The notes under the pieces are model-generated. The model was given only the letters and a program-made list of their open reading frames with translations, was not told the origin of the DNA and searched no databases. Of a stretch of DNA of 64,000 nucleotides, positions 33,219 through 42,079 are shown piece by piece. The stretch covers positions 1,081,501-1,145,500 of the forward strand of contig NZ_JNLH01000001.1 in the NCBI RefSeq assembly GCF_000703005.1, given 5' to 3'. The position numbers and the translations under genes are program-made. The DNA is from Pseudobutyrivibrio ruminis HUN009 (lineage in GTDB: Bacteria; Bacillota; Clostridia; Lachnospirales; Lachnospiraceae). The first letter of the stretch is position 1, and every line of letters begins with the position of its first letter.

Positions 33219-34502
33219 ATGAATTTTACGAATCTTAAGAACAAAATCTTCATATTAATCTTTTTAGCAATTCTTGTGTTCCCTTGGGTGGGCGGAGGAT
33301 TGCTTAGAGTTGTTGCTCCTGATTTTTATGGGAAGATTTCCAATGTAGAGACAGAGAATCGAGAGGCGGCCACAATAGACTGGGGCGATTTGCTTAACTC
33401 TGGAGAAACTGTTTCAAGCTTTATTGACGATAGAATACCATTTCGATATACCCTTATAACCTGGTACAAATCTCTTAATGATACAGTGGAAGGCCAGTTT
33501 GATAAGGTTGAAACTGCTATCGGAAACAAGCTTTACACTCCTACAAACATAGTTGAAACTGTTGACAAGGGTGAAACGAACAAGCCTATTGTTCCAGGAG
33601 AGGAAGCTCAAACAAATGAGTCGGTAGAAGAGGTTGCTGGAACGGATACGTACTTCCCACTTCATGTATATCAGGATGTAATAATTGCTAGAGAAAATTG
33701 GCTGTTTTTATATGGAGAAAACGAAATAGAATGCTATCAGGGCACAAATATACTTAGTGAGAGTGAAATGGCTAGCTACGCAGCTACACTTAATGAATTA
33801 CAGGCATTATGCACGGCGCAGGGAAAGGAGCTATACATTTACATCGCTCCAAATAAATCTCAGGTATATTCCCAGTATATGCCTACAGTAGATATAGTAA
33901 ACACATATAAAAGAGAGCAGCAGTTACACAGTTATATAACTGAGAATTGCTCAACTCCATTTTTGTATCCTTTGACAGAATCGTTATATGCTGCTGGAGT
34001 TACACGTACCTATTATAAATACGATAGTCATTGGAACCACATGGGGGCATTGTACGGTACAAATGCTCTTTACGCGGCAATGGGGGTTGAACAGACTGAT
34101 CCGTCTGAGTGGATTGCTGGTATTCAGGATGCAGATAAATATGAATTATATACATACATGGGAATACCAGATGATCAAATCTACCACGATGATGTGGAGT
34201 ACACAGTGGATTATCGACCAGAAATTACAGTGAATGGTTTGGATACGGAGGCAATGGTTTGCCGTACCACAAGCGATGGAGCAAATCAAAAAAAGCTGTG
34301 CCTTATCGGCGACAGCTTTCGTGTAAACATGATGCCTTATATTTCAAAGGATTTTACTCAGTGTACATTTGCACATCGTGATTATATGTCGCAAATACAC
34401 TCTGACATCAAAAACTCTGATGTAATTGTTATTGAAGCCGTAGAAAGATACGACTACGAAGCATTTAAAACAATGCAACGTGTAATTAACGTTTTGAAAT
34501 AA
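33219..34502 (+). CDS. DHHW/AlgX-like SGNH-fold surface protein
   Basis: 427 residues. One N-terminal membrane anchor (about 8-27) leaves the rest outside. The outer domain has the DHHW/ALGX features YIAPNKSQVY, KYDSHWNHMGA (His-rich catalytic block) and LIGDSFRVNMMPY (the GDS nucleophile block). Proteins of this kind take the acyl group exported by MBOAT and place it on the polysaccharide. GGAGC precedes ATG 33219. It ends two bases from the convergent SGNH gene with no visible terminator. Confidence 0.85.
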   Translation: MNFTNLKNKIFILIFLAILVFPWVGGGLLRVVAPDFYGKISNVETENREAATIDWGDLLNSGETVSSFIDDRIPFRYTLITWYKSLNDTVEGQFDKVETAIGNKLYTPTNIVETVDKGETNKPIVPGEEAQTNESVEEVAGTDTYFPLHVYQDVIIARENWLFLYGENEIECYQGTNILSESEMASYAATLNELQALCTAQGKELYIYIAPNKSQVYSQYMPTVDIVNTYKREQQLHSYITENCSTPFLYPLTESLYAAGVTRTYYKYDSHWNHMGALYGTNALYAAMGVEQTDPSEWIAGIQDADKYELYTYMGIPDDQIYHDDVEYTVDYRPEITVNGLDTEAMVCRTTSDGANQKKLCLIGDSFRVNMMPYISKDFTQCTFAHRDYMSQIHSDIKNSDVIVIEAVERYDYEAFKTMQRVINVLK

Positions 34503-34504
34503 TA

Positions 34505-35557
34505 CTACAAAGCACTTATTAAATGCTGGGCGATTGCAGCATATCCAGCATCGTTTGGATGACCAGCAAGGAAGGAACCGATTGTATATACAGTGCCATC
34601 TGGTGCTGTATATTGATCACCCTCCTGAAGCTGATATTCGGCAACGCCTTGTATATCTGAAAGGCTTACATAAGTACAGCCCATTTCTGAAGCAACTTCT
34701 TTTTTAGTACTAATGATACTGCTATATTTCCAGAAATTATCAAGCATTACGATACGAGCGTTAGGATTGTAAGATTTGATATATGTAATCATATCCTTTA
34801 AATCTTCTTTGAAATGAGTCTCATGTCCCTTAACATTTTCTCCTAGCTCAATAACGATAGTGCTGTATTGATAGTTGGTGATGTATGGATCCAAGTCATC
34901 AAGCTCGTAATTTCTAGTGCTTGAAAACTCCCATGCTCTAAGAGACATGCAATCGTATGATGAGTATCCCTTTGCAGCTACAGTCAAATGAACATAATCA
35001 GTGGCAGGTGCTGATGCACCGCATCCCCATCCTGAACCCCACCAGTCTGATGTGGCTGGATAGAAAGTGATGGAATTTCCTATGAAAAGGATATCCTTTG
35101 TTGCTGTAGGGACAGCTTTTGTCGCAGAAGGAACAGGTATGTCAATATACTCTTCTGAAACATCATCAAAGGCAATATAACCATAGTCTCCATTAATTTT
35201 TATTTTGTAGTAGTCAGTTTCGTTGCATGTGCCCACAACAGTGATGCGGGAATCAATGGAAAGAGTGCCGATTATTTCGGCAGTGTCGTATGGCTCTTCA
35301 CGAACAGTGGCGTCAGACTGAGCAAAATAAGTAGCTTCTAAATCTGTAAAGGTATATTCGTCAGCTGGAAGCTTCTCATCGGTTTCTTCTTCAGCTTCTT
35401 CTTCCTCTAAAGCAGCAGCTTCCTGCTCAGCTTCTATACGTTCTTGTTCTTTTAATTTTTCGTTAGCCAATTTGTTCTGATAAATTACAAGAGAACAAAA
35501 GGCAATAACTAAAACAACCAATGATATCCAAAGGATTACTATTAGTTTTTTTCTCAA
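34505..35557 (-). CDS. Membrane-anchored SH3b plus SGNH hydrolase
   Basis: 350 residues from TTG 35557, preferred over TTG 35593 because GGAGA lies six bases upstream. Layout: membrane anchor (about 6-25), a Glu/Ala-rich coiled linker (about 30-60), a bacterial SH3 domain (TVREEPYDTAEIIGTL to GDYGYI) and an SGNH/GDSL-type esterase domain with LFIGNSITFYP (nucleophile block), VIELGENVKG and HPNDAGY (catalytic Asp/His). It may bind the cell wall and remove acyl groups from surface polymers, opposite to the neighbouring transfer enzymes. Confidence 0.78.
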   Translation of the reverse strand: MRKKLIVILWISLVVLVIAFCSLVIYQNKLANEKLKEQERIEAEQEAAALEEEEAEEETDEKLPADEYTFTDLEATYFAQSDATVREEPYDTAEIIGTLSIDSRITVVGTCNETDYYKIKINGDYGYIAFDDVSEEYIDIPVPSATKAVPTATKDILFIGNSITFYPATSDWWGSGWGCGASAPATDYVHLTVAAKGYSSYDCMSLRAWEFSSTRNYELDDLDPYITNYQYSTIVIELGENVKGHETHFKEDLKDMITYIKSYNPNARIVMLDNFWKYSSIISTKKEVASEMGCTYVSLSDIQGVAEYQLQEGDQYTAPDGTVYTIGSFLAGHPNDAGYAAIAQHLISAL

Positions 35558-35641
35558 AATAATTCTCCAATCATCATAATATTTAGATTTCAAGTACTAA
35601 GTATATCATAAATAAGAATAGTAAGAAATATTGAATAATGA

Positions 35642-35675
35642 TTGACAAAATATAAAACAGGTAGTACATTACTAC
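35642..35675 (+). promoter_or_regulatory. Promoter and operator of the NrtR-like gene and nadE
   Basis: TTGACA (35642-35647) and TACATT (35665-35670) with a 17-base spacer. GTAGT, five bases, ACTAC (35661-35675) is a perfect inverted repeat centred on the -10. A Nudix regulator of the NrtR type is encoded directly downstream, so this is the candidate operator. Confidence 0.7.
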
Positions 35676-35714
35676 TATGGAATTATTAATAATGAGGGAT
35701 TATAGGAGGATAAG

Positions 35715-36527
35715 ATGGAGTATAAGGACAAGAACGGTCTAACAGAAAAAGAATTTCTTGCACAGTACAGCCCAGGAGATTATCCTAGACCATCCGTAAC
35801 AGTTGATATGATGGTATTAGGACCTAAAAAAGATTATTCTGGCTTAAAGATATTACTTATAAAAAGAGGAGCACATCCTTTCATTAATTGTTGGGCTCTT
35901 CCAGGTGGATTCGTACACGAGGATGAATCATGCTATGAGGCTGCAGCCCGCGAGCTTAAGGAGGAGACAGGTCTTAAGAATGTATTCCTTGAGCAGGTTT
36001 ACACATTCTCAAAGCCTAACAGAGATCCACGTACACGTGTAATGAGCGTTGCCTACATGGCACTTTCTCCAGTTGCACCACCAGTAAGAGGTGGAGATGA
36101 TGCATTGGAAGCAGCATGGTTTGATTTCGAGTTTACAGACAATATGCTTCGTATTTTCAATGACGATATTGGAGTGGAAATCGTATATCAGCTTTCTACA
36201 AAGAGATTCCAAAACGGAAATGTTAGATATGCAAACACTGTGGCATCGCAAAAGAGCAAATCTCAGTTGGCATTCGATCATGACGAGATTATTGTTGAGG
36301 CAATGATTAAGCTTAGAAGAGAAATCGAATATACGGACCTTCCATTCAGCATGGCTAACAAAGAATTTACACTTCCTGATTTACAGGTAATCTATGAGTT
36401 ACTTTTAGGTCATAGCCTTTACAAGGCCAACTTTAGAATTATGGTTGCTGACAGAATTGAGCCAGTTGGTAGGAAAGAAAAGTCAATTGTAGGACGTAGA
36501 ATGTCGGAATTATATCGACTGAAATAA
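35715..36527 (+). CDS. nrtR: Nudix-domain transcriptional regulator, NrtR-like
   Basis: 270 residues; AGGAGG before ATG 35715. The first 150 residues are a Nudix domain with the box GGFVHEDESCYEAAARELKE (GX5EX7REUXEEXGU pattern) intact. The remainder is a winged-helix domain ending in the typical NrtR stretch NFRIMVADRIEPVG and SELYRLK. NrtR senses ADP-ribose or related NAD products and represses NAD genes. An intact Nudix box means some hydrolase activity is possible. nadE follows 11 bases later, strongly supporting the role. Confidence 0.88.
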   Translation: MEYKDKNGLTEKEFLAQYSPGDYPRPSVTVDMMVLGPKKDYSGLKILLIKRGAHPFINCWALPGGFVHEDESCYEAAARELKEETGLKNVFLEQVYTFSKPNRDPRTRVMSVAYMALSPVAPPVRGGDDALEAAWFDFEFTDNMLRIFNDDIGVEIVYQLSTKRFQNGNVRYANTVASQKSKSQLAFDHDEIIVEAMIKLRREIEYTDLPFSMANKEFTLPDLQVIYELLLGHSLYKANFRIMVADRIEPVGRKEKSIVGRRMSELYRLK

Positions 36528-36538
36528 GGAGCATAACG

Positions 36539-37288
36539 ATGAGAGAGTTTAATGTTGAAGATCAAACAAAGAAGCTGATTGAGTACACAAGAGAGTGGTT
36601 CAACAAATTTGGAGATAACACAAGAGCAGTTATTGGTATCTCTGGTGGAAAGGATTCCTCTGTTACAGCAGCTATTTTAAAAGAGGCACTTGGAGCAGAT
36701 AGAGTAGTTGGAATCATTATGCCAAATGGCGAGATGTCAGATTTGGCAGATGCTAAAATGCTTGTAGATTTCCTTGGAATACCAAACGAGGTAGTACCTA
36801 TCACAGATTACTACAACGCAGCTATTGCTACTTTTGAAAAGGCTAGCGTTTTTGAAGTAACAAAGGATTTACGTATCAATTTGGCACCACGACTTCGTAT
36901 GTCTACTTTATACGCAGTTGCACAGGGACAGCCTGTTACTTCATTCGTTGTAAACACATGCAATGCTTCAGAGGATTATGTTGGATATTCAACAAAGTAC
37001 GGCGATGCAGCAGGTGATGTTTCATTGCTTCAGGATTTCACAGTTACAGAGGTTCTTCAGATTGGAGAATATTTGGGACTTCCAAATGAGTTAGTACACA
37101 AGACACCTTCTGATGGATTATCAGGAATGTCTGATGAAGATAAGCTTGGATTTAAGTATGCTCAGCTTGATGAATATATTTCAGATTCCAACGCCGACAT
37201 TCCAGCCGACGTTAGAGAATCAATTGATAGAAAGCATGTGGCAAATCTTCACAAGCTTCAGTTAATGCCTGCATACAAGAGACATTAA
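36539..37288 (+). CDS. nadE: NH3-dependent NAD+ synthetase
   Basis: 249 residues, the short ammonia-dependent form without a glutaminase domain. It amidates deamido-NAD with ATP, the last step of NAD synthesis. The PP-loop is IGISGGKDSSV; TCNASEDYVGYSTKYGD and KTPSDGLSGMSDEDKLG are characteristic NadE blocks. Ribosome binding site AAGGAG lies upstream. It is in one unit with the NrtR-like regulator. Confidence 0.96.
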   Translation: MREFNVEDQTKKLIEYTREWFNKFGDNTRAVIGISGGKDSSVTAAILKEALGADRVVGIIMPNGEMSDLADAKMLVDFLGIPNEVVPITDYYNAAIATFEKASVFEVTKDLRINLAPRLRMSTLYAVAQGQPVTSFVVNTCNASEDYVGYSTKYGDAAGDVSLLQDFTVTEVLQIGEYLGLPNELVHKTPSDGLSGMSDEDKLGFKYAQLDEYISDSNADIPADVRESIDRKHVANLHKLQLMPAYKRH

Positions 37289-37297
37289 TTACAGCGG

Positions 37298-38065
37298 CTA
37301 TCGGCCGAAGATTTCTACCACAAGGTTGAGCTTGCCTTTTCTAGACAGGCCACCTTCTTCTACAAGGTTAAATTTACCGAAGCCACGGACAGATACCGAA
37401 TCTCCAGCAGAGAGAATCTTGTCGTTGTTTTCGACAATGTGCCCGTTAACCGATACCTTTTTCTCTGTGAAATATGGAATCGTGTCTTTGCGGCTTAGGT
37501 TATAAACTTTAGAAATAACAGCATCAGCTCTAGGGGACGCTACTTGTATGGTGGTTTCCTTTAGGGCTGATTTTTTATATGATTCAGGTAATTCTGAAAT
37601 GGAGCACTTAACGGAATTACGACCTACAGAAACAAAGTTTTCTAGAAGATAATCTGCGGTGGATTCATCGGCGTAGATATATGCATCCATGCCATCCACA
37701 AAGATATCGCCAAACTTTTTTCTGTCGATGCCAAGGCTCATGAGAGAGCCCAGGTAGTCTCTGTGGGTGTATTCCTTTGCAAATTTCTTTGCAAGAGGCT
37801 CTACCTTGATACATTTGATTGGATAATCGATTTCGTATCCAAAATCCGCCTCACTTCCAAAGCGAACCATTTTACGCTCGCAATTTTCATAACCGCCAAA
37901 CAAATCGTATTTGATAGGCGCAAAAGATTTGTCCCTTGCAGCCTGAAAAAGTACATCCTGCTGGGAGAGGCTTAGAAAATCGCTGAAGGTATATATGTTA
38001 TTTTGATAAGCTCTGTTGGAGAGCTCTATTAATCGTTTATATAAAAGTTGATCGTCGTCGTTCAT
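37298..38065 (-). CDS. ylmH: S4-domain RNA-binding protein, YlmH type
   Basis: 255 residues, on the minus strand. The C-terminal S4 domain is visible as RADAVISKVYNLSRKD...VSVNGHIVENNDKILSAGDSV in parts, and the N-terminal two thirds match YlmH-like proteins (FLSLSQQDVLFQA, FGGYENCERKMVRF). YlmH binds the ribosome and helps rescue or quality control, handling stalled peptidyl-tRNA. In many Firmicutes it lies in the divISVA-ftsZ cluster; here it stands alone. AAAGGAAAC precedes the start. Confidence 0.9.
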   Translation of the reverse strand: MNDDDQLLYKRLIELSNRAYQNNIYTFSDFLSLSQQDVLFQAARDKSFAPIKYDLFGGYENCERKMVRFGSEADFGYEIDYPIKCIKVEPLAKKFAKEYTHRDYLGSLMSLGIDRKKFGDIFVDGMDAYIYADESTADYLLENFVSVGRNSVKCSISELPESYKKSALKETTIQVASPRADAVISKVYNLSRKDTIPYFTEKKVSVNGHIVENNDKILSAGDSVSVRGFGKFNLVEEGGLSRKGKLNLVVEIFGR

Positions 38066-38154
38066 ACCGTTTCCTTTCTAGGTAATTTATCTATCAATTA
38101 TACTGAAAATGTTATAAAATAGCACCAGTTATATATAGAAAATGGAGCAATTAA

Positions 38155-38799
38155 ATGAGCAAGATACATACTGATGGATTGATTTTCGACATGGATGGAA
38201 CAATCTGGGACAACACACCACTATTCGCTGCAAGCTGGGAAAGAGCCTGCAAGGATAAAGGGTATGACGTAAAGTTTACACCAGAGAAACTTCAGAAGCT
38301 TTTTGGAAAGACAATGACAGACATTGCTGATGCTTGTATTCCTGACGAAGATCCAAATCGTAGATACGATACAGTGAAGCTCTGTGAAGAGTATGAAATG
38401 CAGGATTTGGCACAGTCAGAGGGTGATACAACATACGAAGGTTTAGAAGAAACACTCAAGACTCTGTGTGAAAAGACAAAGCTTTTTATTGTAAGCAATT
38501 GTCAGCAGGGATATATCGAATCATTTCTAGAGAGAAGTGGTTACGGAAAGTATTTCACTGACTTCATTTGTTATGGTGACAATGGCCTTGGAAAGGCTGA
38601 TAACATAAAGGGAATTGCCAAGAAAAATGGTTTAAAGAAACCGGTATATATTGGTGATATTCAAGGCGATAAGGATGCTTGCGATGCAGCGGGGGTAGAT
38701 TTCATCTGGGCAGCCTATGGCTATGGTGATTCTGTAGATGGTTACGCAGCAAAGGTTGATGACATAAAAGATTTAGGAGGTATTATTGATGGGATTTAA
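38155..38799 (+). CDS. HAD family hydrolase (phosphoglycolate-phosphatase-like)
   Basis: 214 residues. HAD motif I is FDMDGTIWDN, motif II IVSNCQQG, motif III includes the Lys in GLGKADNIKG and motif IV is GDIQGDKDAC. The four-helix cap between motifs I and II places it with PGP/Gph-like enzymes. Substrate unknown. It overlaps the next gene by 11 bases, so the two are coupled. Confidence 0.88.
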   Translation: MSKIHTDGLIFDMDGTIWDNTPLFAASWERACKDKGYDVKFTPEKLQKLFGKTMTDIADACIPDEDPNRRYDTVKLCEEYEMQDLAQSEGDTTYEGLEETLKTLCEKTKLFIVSNCQQGYIESFLERSGYGKYFTDFICYGDNGLGKADNIKGIAKKNGLKKPVYIGDIQGDKDACDAAGVDFIWAAYGYGDSVDGYAAKVDDIKDLGGIIDGI

Positions 38800-39208
38800 T
38801 GTTGAAAAATTGTTTGAGGATGTAGCATATCTTAGCAAGGTCCACAACAAAAAGGACTATGAAAAACAAATGGATATGTTTAATGAGCAGCGCTACGAAC
38901 TTTTAAAGGATTTGGTGGAAGCCGATGATGCTGAAGCGAGCGCAAAGGAACTTTGTGAGGATGTAACAGCTGCATTCAAAAAGTTTGGCAAGGTAAGAGG
39001 TGCTGATTTAATGAATCTGAATTACTTCATGATTTATTACGTGTTTCCATCTATTCTTACAAACGAAGAAAACGGCAAGGAAATCTGTGACAAGCTAAAG
39101 GATACTTGGAATAATCATTTTAAATCTACTATTAACTACACAGATTACGAAAACTTAAGAGACGGATTCCAGACAAAGATTTTTGGCATTCCAATCGGCA
39201 AAAACTAA
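38789..39208 (+). CDS. Small cytosolic protein of unknown function
   Basis: 139 residues from ATG 38789 (AGGAGG at 38775-38780); the TTG at 38786 is less well spaced. Mostly helical and charged (MGFNVEKLFEDVAYL, EASAKELCEDVTAAFKKFG), without membrane segments. It ends in FQTKIFGIPIGKN. No family recognised. It overlaps the HAD gene and is followed 12 bases later by an alaX gene, so it belongs to that operon. Confidence 0.75.
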   Translation: MGFNVEKLFEDVAYLSKVHNKKDYEKQMDMFNEQRYELLKDLVEADDAEASAKELCEDVTAAFKKFGKVRGADLMNLNYFMIYYVFPSILTNEENGKEICDKLKDTWNNHFKSTINYTDYENLRDGFQTKIFGIPIGKN

Positions 39209-39220
39209 GGGTGAATAAAT

Positions 39221-40378
39221 ATGAAAACAATAGCACTTTATGATGAAGATGCATTTGCAAAGGACTTTACTGCAAAAGTAATTTCTTGCGACGAAGCTAT
39301 AATCGATGATCAAAAGCTTTATAAGGTAGTTCTTGATAAGTCACTATTTTTTCCTGAGCAAGGGGGGCAGACCAGTGATATAGGTCATTTAGATGATCAT
39401 CAGGTGGTGGATGTACAGATTGAGGGGGATACAGTTTATCATTACTGCAAAGGGGGCTTCCTGATTGGTGAGGAAGTTCATGGTGTGATTGATTGGAATC
39501 ATCGTTTTTCGAACATGCAGCAGCATACAGGAGAGCACATTTTTACAGGACTTGCTCATAATGAATATGGTGCTGAAAATGTTGGATTCCACCTTAGCGA
39601 CAATACAGCCACATTAGATTTGAATATCGAGTTTTCGGAGGATATGGTTGAGCATATCGAAAGAAGAGCAAATGAAATAATTGCTGCTGATGTGGCTATT
39701 AAGGCATATTATCCTAAACAGGAATTGCTTGGAGCAATAGCCTACAGAAGTAAAAAGGAAATTGATGGACCAGTTCGATTGGTAGAAATCGAAGGGGTAG
39801 ATTTATGTGCTTGCTGTGCACCTCATGTTAAAAGCACAGGCCAGGTTGGCATGCTAAAGGTAGTTTCGCATGAGAAATACAAAGGCGGAACAAGAATTTA
39901 TATTCTTTGTGGGTTAAGAGCCTTAGATGATTACAACCGTCGTATGAAATTGCTTGCAAAAGCATATCGCACACTGAGCTGTAAAGAGGATGAAGTCCCG
40001 GACAAAATCATTTCATTAATGGATGAAGGCAAGCAGTTAAAGTATCGTATAAACGATATCAAATCTGGGATTTTGATGAACCAGATTGAAAGTTATCCTT
40101 CTGAGGTTTCAGATATTACAATCTTCTCGGAGGATTTAGATGCAAAGTTAATGCGTGATGGAGTCAATGCTTTGGTTGAAAAGCATGATGGATTATGCTG
40201 CATCTTTTCAGGAAACGATGAAGAGGGCTACAACTTTGTAATTGGAAGCAAGACCAGAGATTGTGCTGCAATTGCAGCAGGAATGCGAGAACTTCTAGGG
40301 GCTAAGGGTGGCGGTAGCAAGCAAATGGCTCAAGGCAGTGTAGCAGCCACCAGAAATGAAATTGAACGCACAATGTAA
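39221..40378 (+). CDS. alaX: Alanyl-tRNA editing protein AlaX, long form
   Basis: 385 residues. It contains the AlaRS-like editing domain with PEQGGQTSD, zinc site HTGEH and CACCAPHV, and a C-terminal DHHA1 domain ending AAGMRELLGAKGGGSKQMAQG. It hydrolyses mischarged Ser- or Gly-tRNA(Ala) in trans. The length fits AlaX-L. It lacks the catalytic aminoacylation domain, so it is not a truncated alaS. Weak ribosome binding site AGGGTG before ATG 39221. Confidence 0.92.
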   Translation: MKTIALYDEDAFAKDFTAKVISCDEAIIDDQKLYKVVLDKSLFFPEQGGQTSDIGHLDDHQVVDVQIEGDTVYHYCKGGFLIGEEVHGVIDWNHRFSNMQQHTGEHIFTGLAHNEYGAENVGFHLSDNTATLDLNIEFSEDMVEHIERRANEIIAADVAIKAYYPKQELLGAIAYRSKKEIDGPVRLVEIEGVDLCACCAPHVKSTGQVGMLKVVSHEKYKGGTRIYILCGLRALDDYNRRMKLLAKAYRTLSCKEDEVPDKIISLMDEGKQLKYRINDIKSGILMNQIESYPSEVSDITIFSEDLDAKLMRDGVNALVEKHDGLCCIFSGNDEEGYNFVIGSKTRDCAAIAAGMRELLGAKGGGSKQMAQGSVAATRNEIERTM

Positions 40379-40456
40379 CAAAAACGCAATATAATGTAAC
40401 AAATTCGTCAAAATATGGTATACTCTAAAGAAAAACAGAAAAAGGGAAGAGTAGCT

Positions 40457-41161
40457 ATGGAAGAAATGTTTTCACGTTTTGATGATTTACGCAAGTTTAT
40501 AGTTAAACTTTATAGCAACAAAAATGTTCGTCGATGGACAATCGAAATCGTGGTATGTATAGTGGTAGGTCTACTTGCAGGCTGTTTTTCTTATAATGCC
40601 CTTCACAAGAAGGATAAAAAACTTACAGTGAGCGAGGAAAATGCGGTAGCCCAGGAAGAAGTTGTAGAAACAACCGACACAGCAAAATCCACAGAATCCT
40701 CAGAGGAGGCTGTAGAAGACAATTCTGTTATCACAGTTGTGGATCCTGGCGAATACGTTGACACCATCAAAGACTGGTCATCTGAGGAAATATCTGCGGC
40801 AATATCCGAACGCAGCCAATACCTTACAGACAACAAATACTGGCCTACAGTATCAAGCTATTGGGAGACATCACGTGGTGTCACCGGTGATGCTTGCTAC
40901 TGCACATACTTATTCAACACAGACACAACAGTTTACACCACAGCAGATTTTGAAAATGTACCTGCAGAGGTTATACACATCGCAAAAAACGAAATCTATG
41001 CCCGTCACGGCTATAGTTTCAGAGATTCAGAAATAATGAATTATTTCATGGGTCAGGTTTGGTACTCTCCATCTGTAATGCCTGCAGATTTTTCTGAGGA
41101 CGTATTTACAGAAACTGAGGTCAAAAACCTCGACATGCTAAATTCAATAGACACAATGTAA
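40457..41161 (+). CDS. Membrane-anchored YARHG-domain protein
   Basis: 234 residues from ATG 40457 (AAAGGGAAG upstream). One membrane anchor near residues 30-48 (VVCIVVGLLAGCFS), then an acidic Ser/Thr/Glu linker and an outer C-terminal domain with NEIYARHGYSFRD, the YARHG motif, ending in NLDMLNSIDTM. YARHG domains are common in surface proteins of Clostridia, function unknown. The anchor contains AGCFS, so a lipoprotein is possible but the segment is internal. Confidence 0.85.
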   Translation: MEEMFSRFDDLRKFIVKLYSNKNVRRWTIEIVVCIVVGLLAGCFSYNALHKKDKKLTVSEENAVAQEEVVETTDTAKSTESSEEAVEDNSVITVVDPGEYVDTIKDWSSEEISAAISERSQYLTDNKYWPTVSSYWETSRGVTGDACYCTYLFNTDTTVYTTADFENVPAEVIHIAKNEIYARHGYSFRDSEIMNYFMGQVWYSPSVMPADFSEDVFTETEVKNLDMLNSIDTM

Positions 41162-41195
41162 TACGCTCACTGGCAGAGCGATAAAAGGAGTTTAA

Positions 41196-41447
41196 ATGGA
41201 AAAATACAGCTATACACCAAAGGGAGTTTGTGCCCGCAAAATCGACTTCGAAATTGAGGACGGCAAGCTTCACAACGTAAAATTCACTGGGGGATGCGCA
41301 GGCAACACACTAGCCATTAGCAAACTCCTTGAGGGCGCCGATGCAGCCCACACCGTAGAAATCCTCAAGGGCAACCTCTGTGGCTTCAAAGGCACCAGCT
41401 GCGCCGACCAACTTGCCCTCGGCATCGAACAAGCCCTCCAGGCATAG
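41196..41447 (+). CDS. TSCPD-domain protein (TIGR03905 type)
   Basis: 83 residues; AAAAGGAG before ATG 41196. The sequence GGCAGNTLAISKLLEGA and FKGTSCADQLALGIEQAL identifies the small single-domain TSCPD proteins widespread in Firmicutes. A related domain is found at the end of B12-dependent ribonucleotide reductases. Conserved Cys residues (C12, C35, C62, C69 approximately) suggest metal or Fe-S binding. G+C rises in its 3' half, and its stop codon touches the edge of the large palindrome. Confidence 0.9.
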   Translation: MEKYSYTPKGVCARKIDFEIEDGKLHNVKFTGGCAGNTLAISKLLEGADAAHTVEILKGNLCGFKGTSCADQLALGIEQALQA

Positions 41448-41829
41448 GGGTTCTTACAAAGTTTTACAATTCTATCAGTAAGGTATGGGTGGAGACGGAC
41501 AAACACTACTCCAAGTAATCATCAGTCTTAAACTAGCTTTGTATTTATTACTATTTGCTTTGTAGTGAACTTAGAAAAATAAAAAGAGATATTTGATATG
41601 AATTGGCAGCTGTCGCTAGGACGGCGACAGCAGTGGTCACTTGAAACACGACGTTGAATGTGCCACGGTGCCAATTCATACAAATATCTCTTTTTTAATT
41701 TTTCTTAGTGAATGTAGTAGCAAAAGTAATAATACAAAGACTAGTTAAGACTAGATGATTATGTAAATTACCATTGTCCGTCCCACCCATACATTACCTT
41801 CGAATAGTAAAAGCTTCGTAAGTACACCT
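41446..41829. repeat. Giant palindromic element, family A copy 1 (about 384 bp)
   Basis: A quasi-palindrome centred near 41638 starting at the TSCPD stop codon. Outer arms: AGGGGTTCTTACAAAG on the left against CTTCGTAAGTACACCT on the right; further in, GTATGGGTGG/CCACCCATAC, GACGGACA/TGTCCGTC (41494-41501, 41775-41782) and AAAAAGAGATATTTG/CAAATATCTCTTTTT (41581-41595, 41681-41695). Inside is a branched core: stem TGAATTGGCA/TGCCAATTCA, hairpin GCTGTCGC/GCGACAGC (41609-41631) and a second hairpin GTGG/CCAC with loop TGAAACACGA. The core recurs inverted at 53385-53500. No convincing gene. Mobile palindrome or structured RNA; not recognised. Confidence 0.85.
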
Positions 41830-41901
41830 ACATATGGGCGACTTTACACATTAAGGTAATCCAAAAATCTGCTCCAATGATACTTGCAGGAGGCAGCAGG
41901 C

Positions 41902-41925
41902 GGGTGTGCCGGGGCCGGGGTAGGG
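41902..41925 (+). other. G-quadruplex-forming motif in a G-rich island
   Basis: Four runs of at least three G (41902-41904, 41911-41914, 41917-41920 and 41923-41925) with loops of six, two and two bases fit the canonical G4 pattern on the plus strand. It lies in a G+C-rich patch (about 41880-41975) between the palindrome and the nadA promoter, in an otherwise AT-rich spacer. No gene is recognised in this patch. Confidence 0.65.
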
Positions 41926-42000
41926 TGGCCATTATACGTTAGCGGCCGGGAGGGCATGGCGGCCTGAAAGAGTTGGAGTGCTGGAGGATGTACGGTGTTT

Positions 42001-42040
42001 TGACAAGTGTCTTGTCAGTAGACTATACATGTGGTATACT
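42001..42040 (+). promoter_or_regulatory. nadA operon promoter with candidate NiaR operator
   Basis: TTGTCA (42012-42017) and TATACT (42035-42040) have a 17-base spacer. TGACAAG, TGT, CTTGTCA (42001-42017) is a perfect inverted repeat over the -35. The operon ends with a NiaR-type repressor gene, so this is the likely site by which niacin represses NAD synthesis. Confidence 0.75.
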
Positions 42041-42079
42041 TGCTGTCAACTGAGATTGGCATGTAAAAGGAGAATTGTT

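Noticed and set aside
41978..42079. N-terminal extension of NadA by 34 residues
   Set aside because: The extension overlaps the promoter and operator, has a Cys-rich non-conserved sequence, and the ATG at 42080 has a good ribosome binding site and gives normal NadA length.
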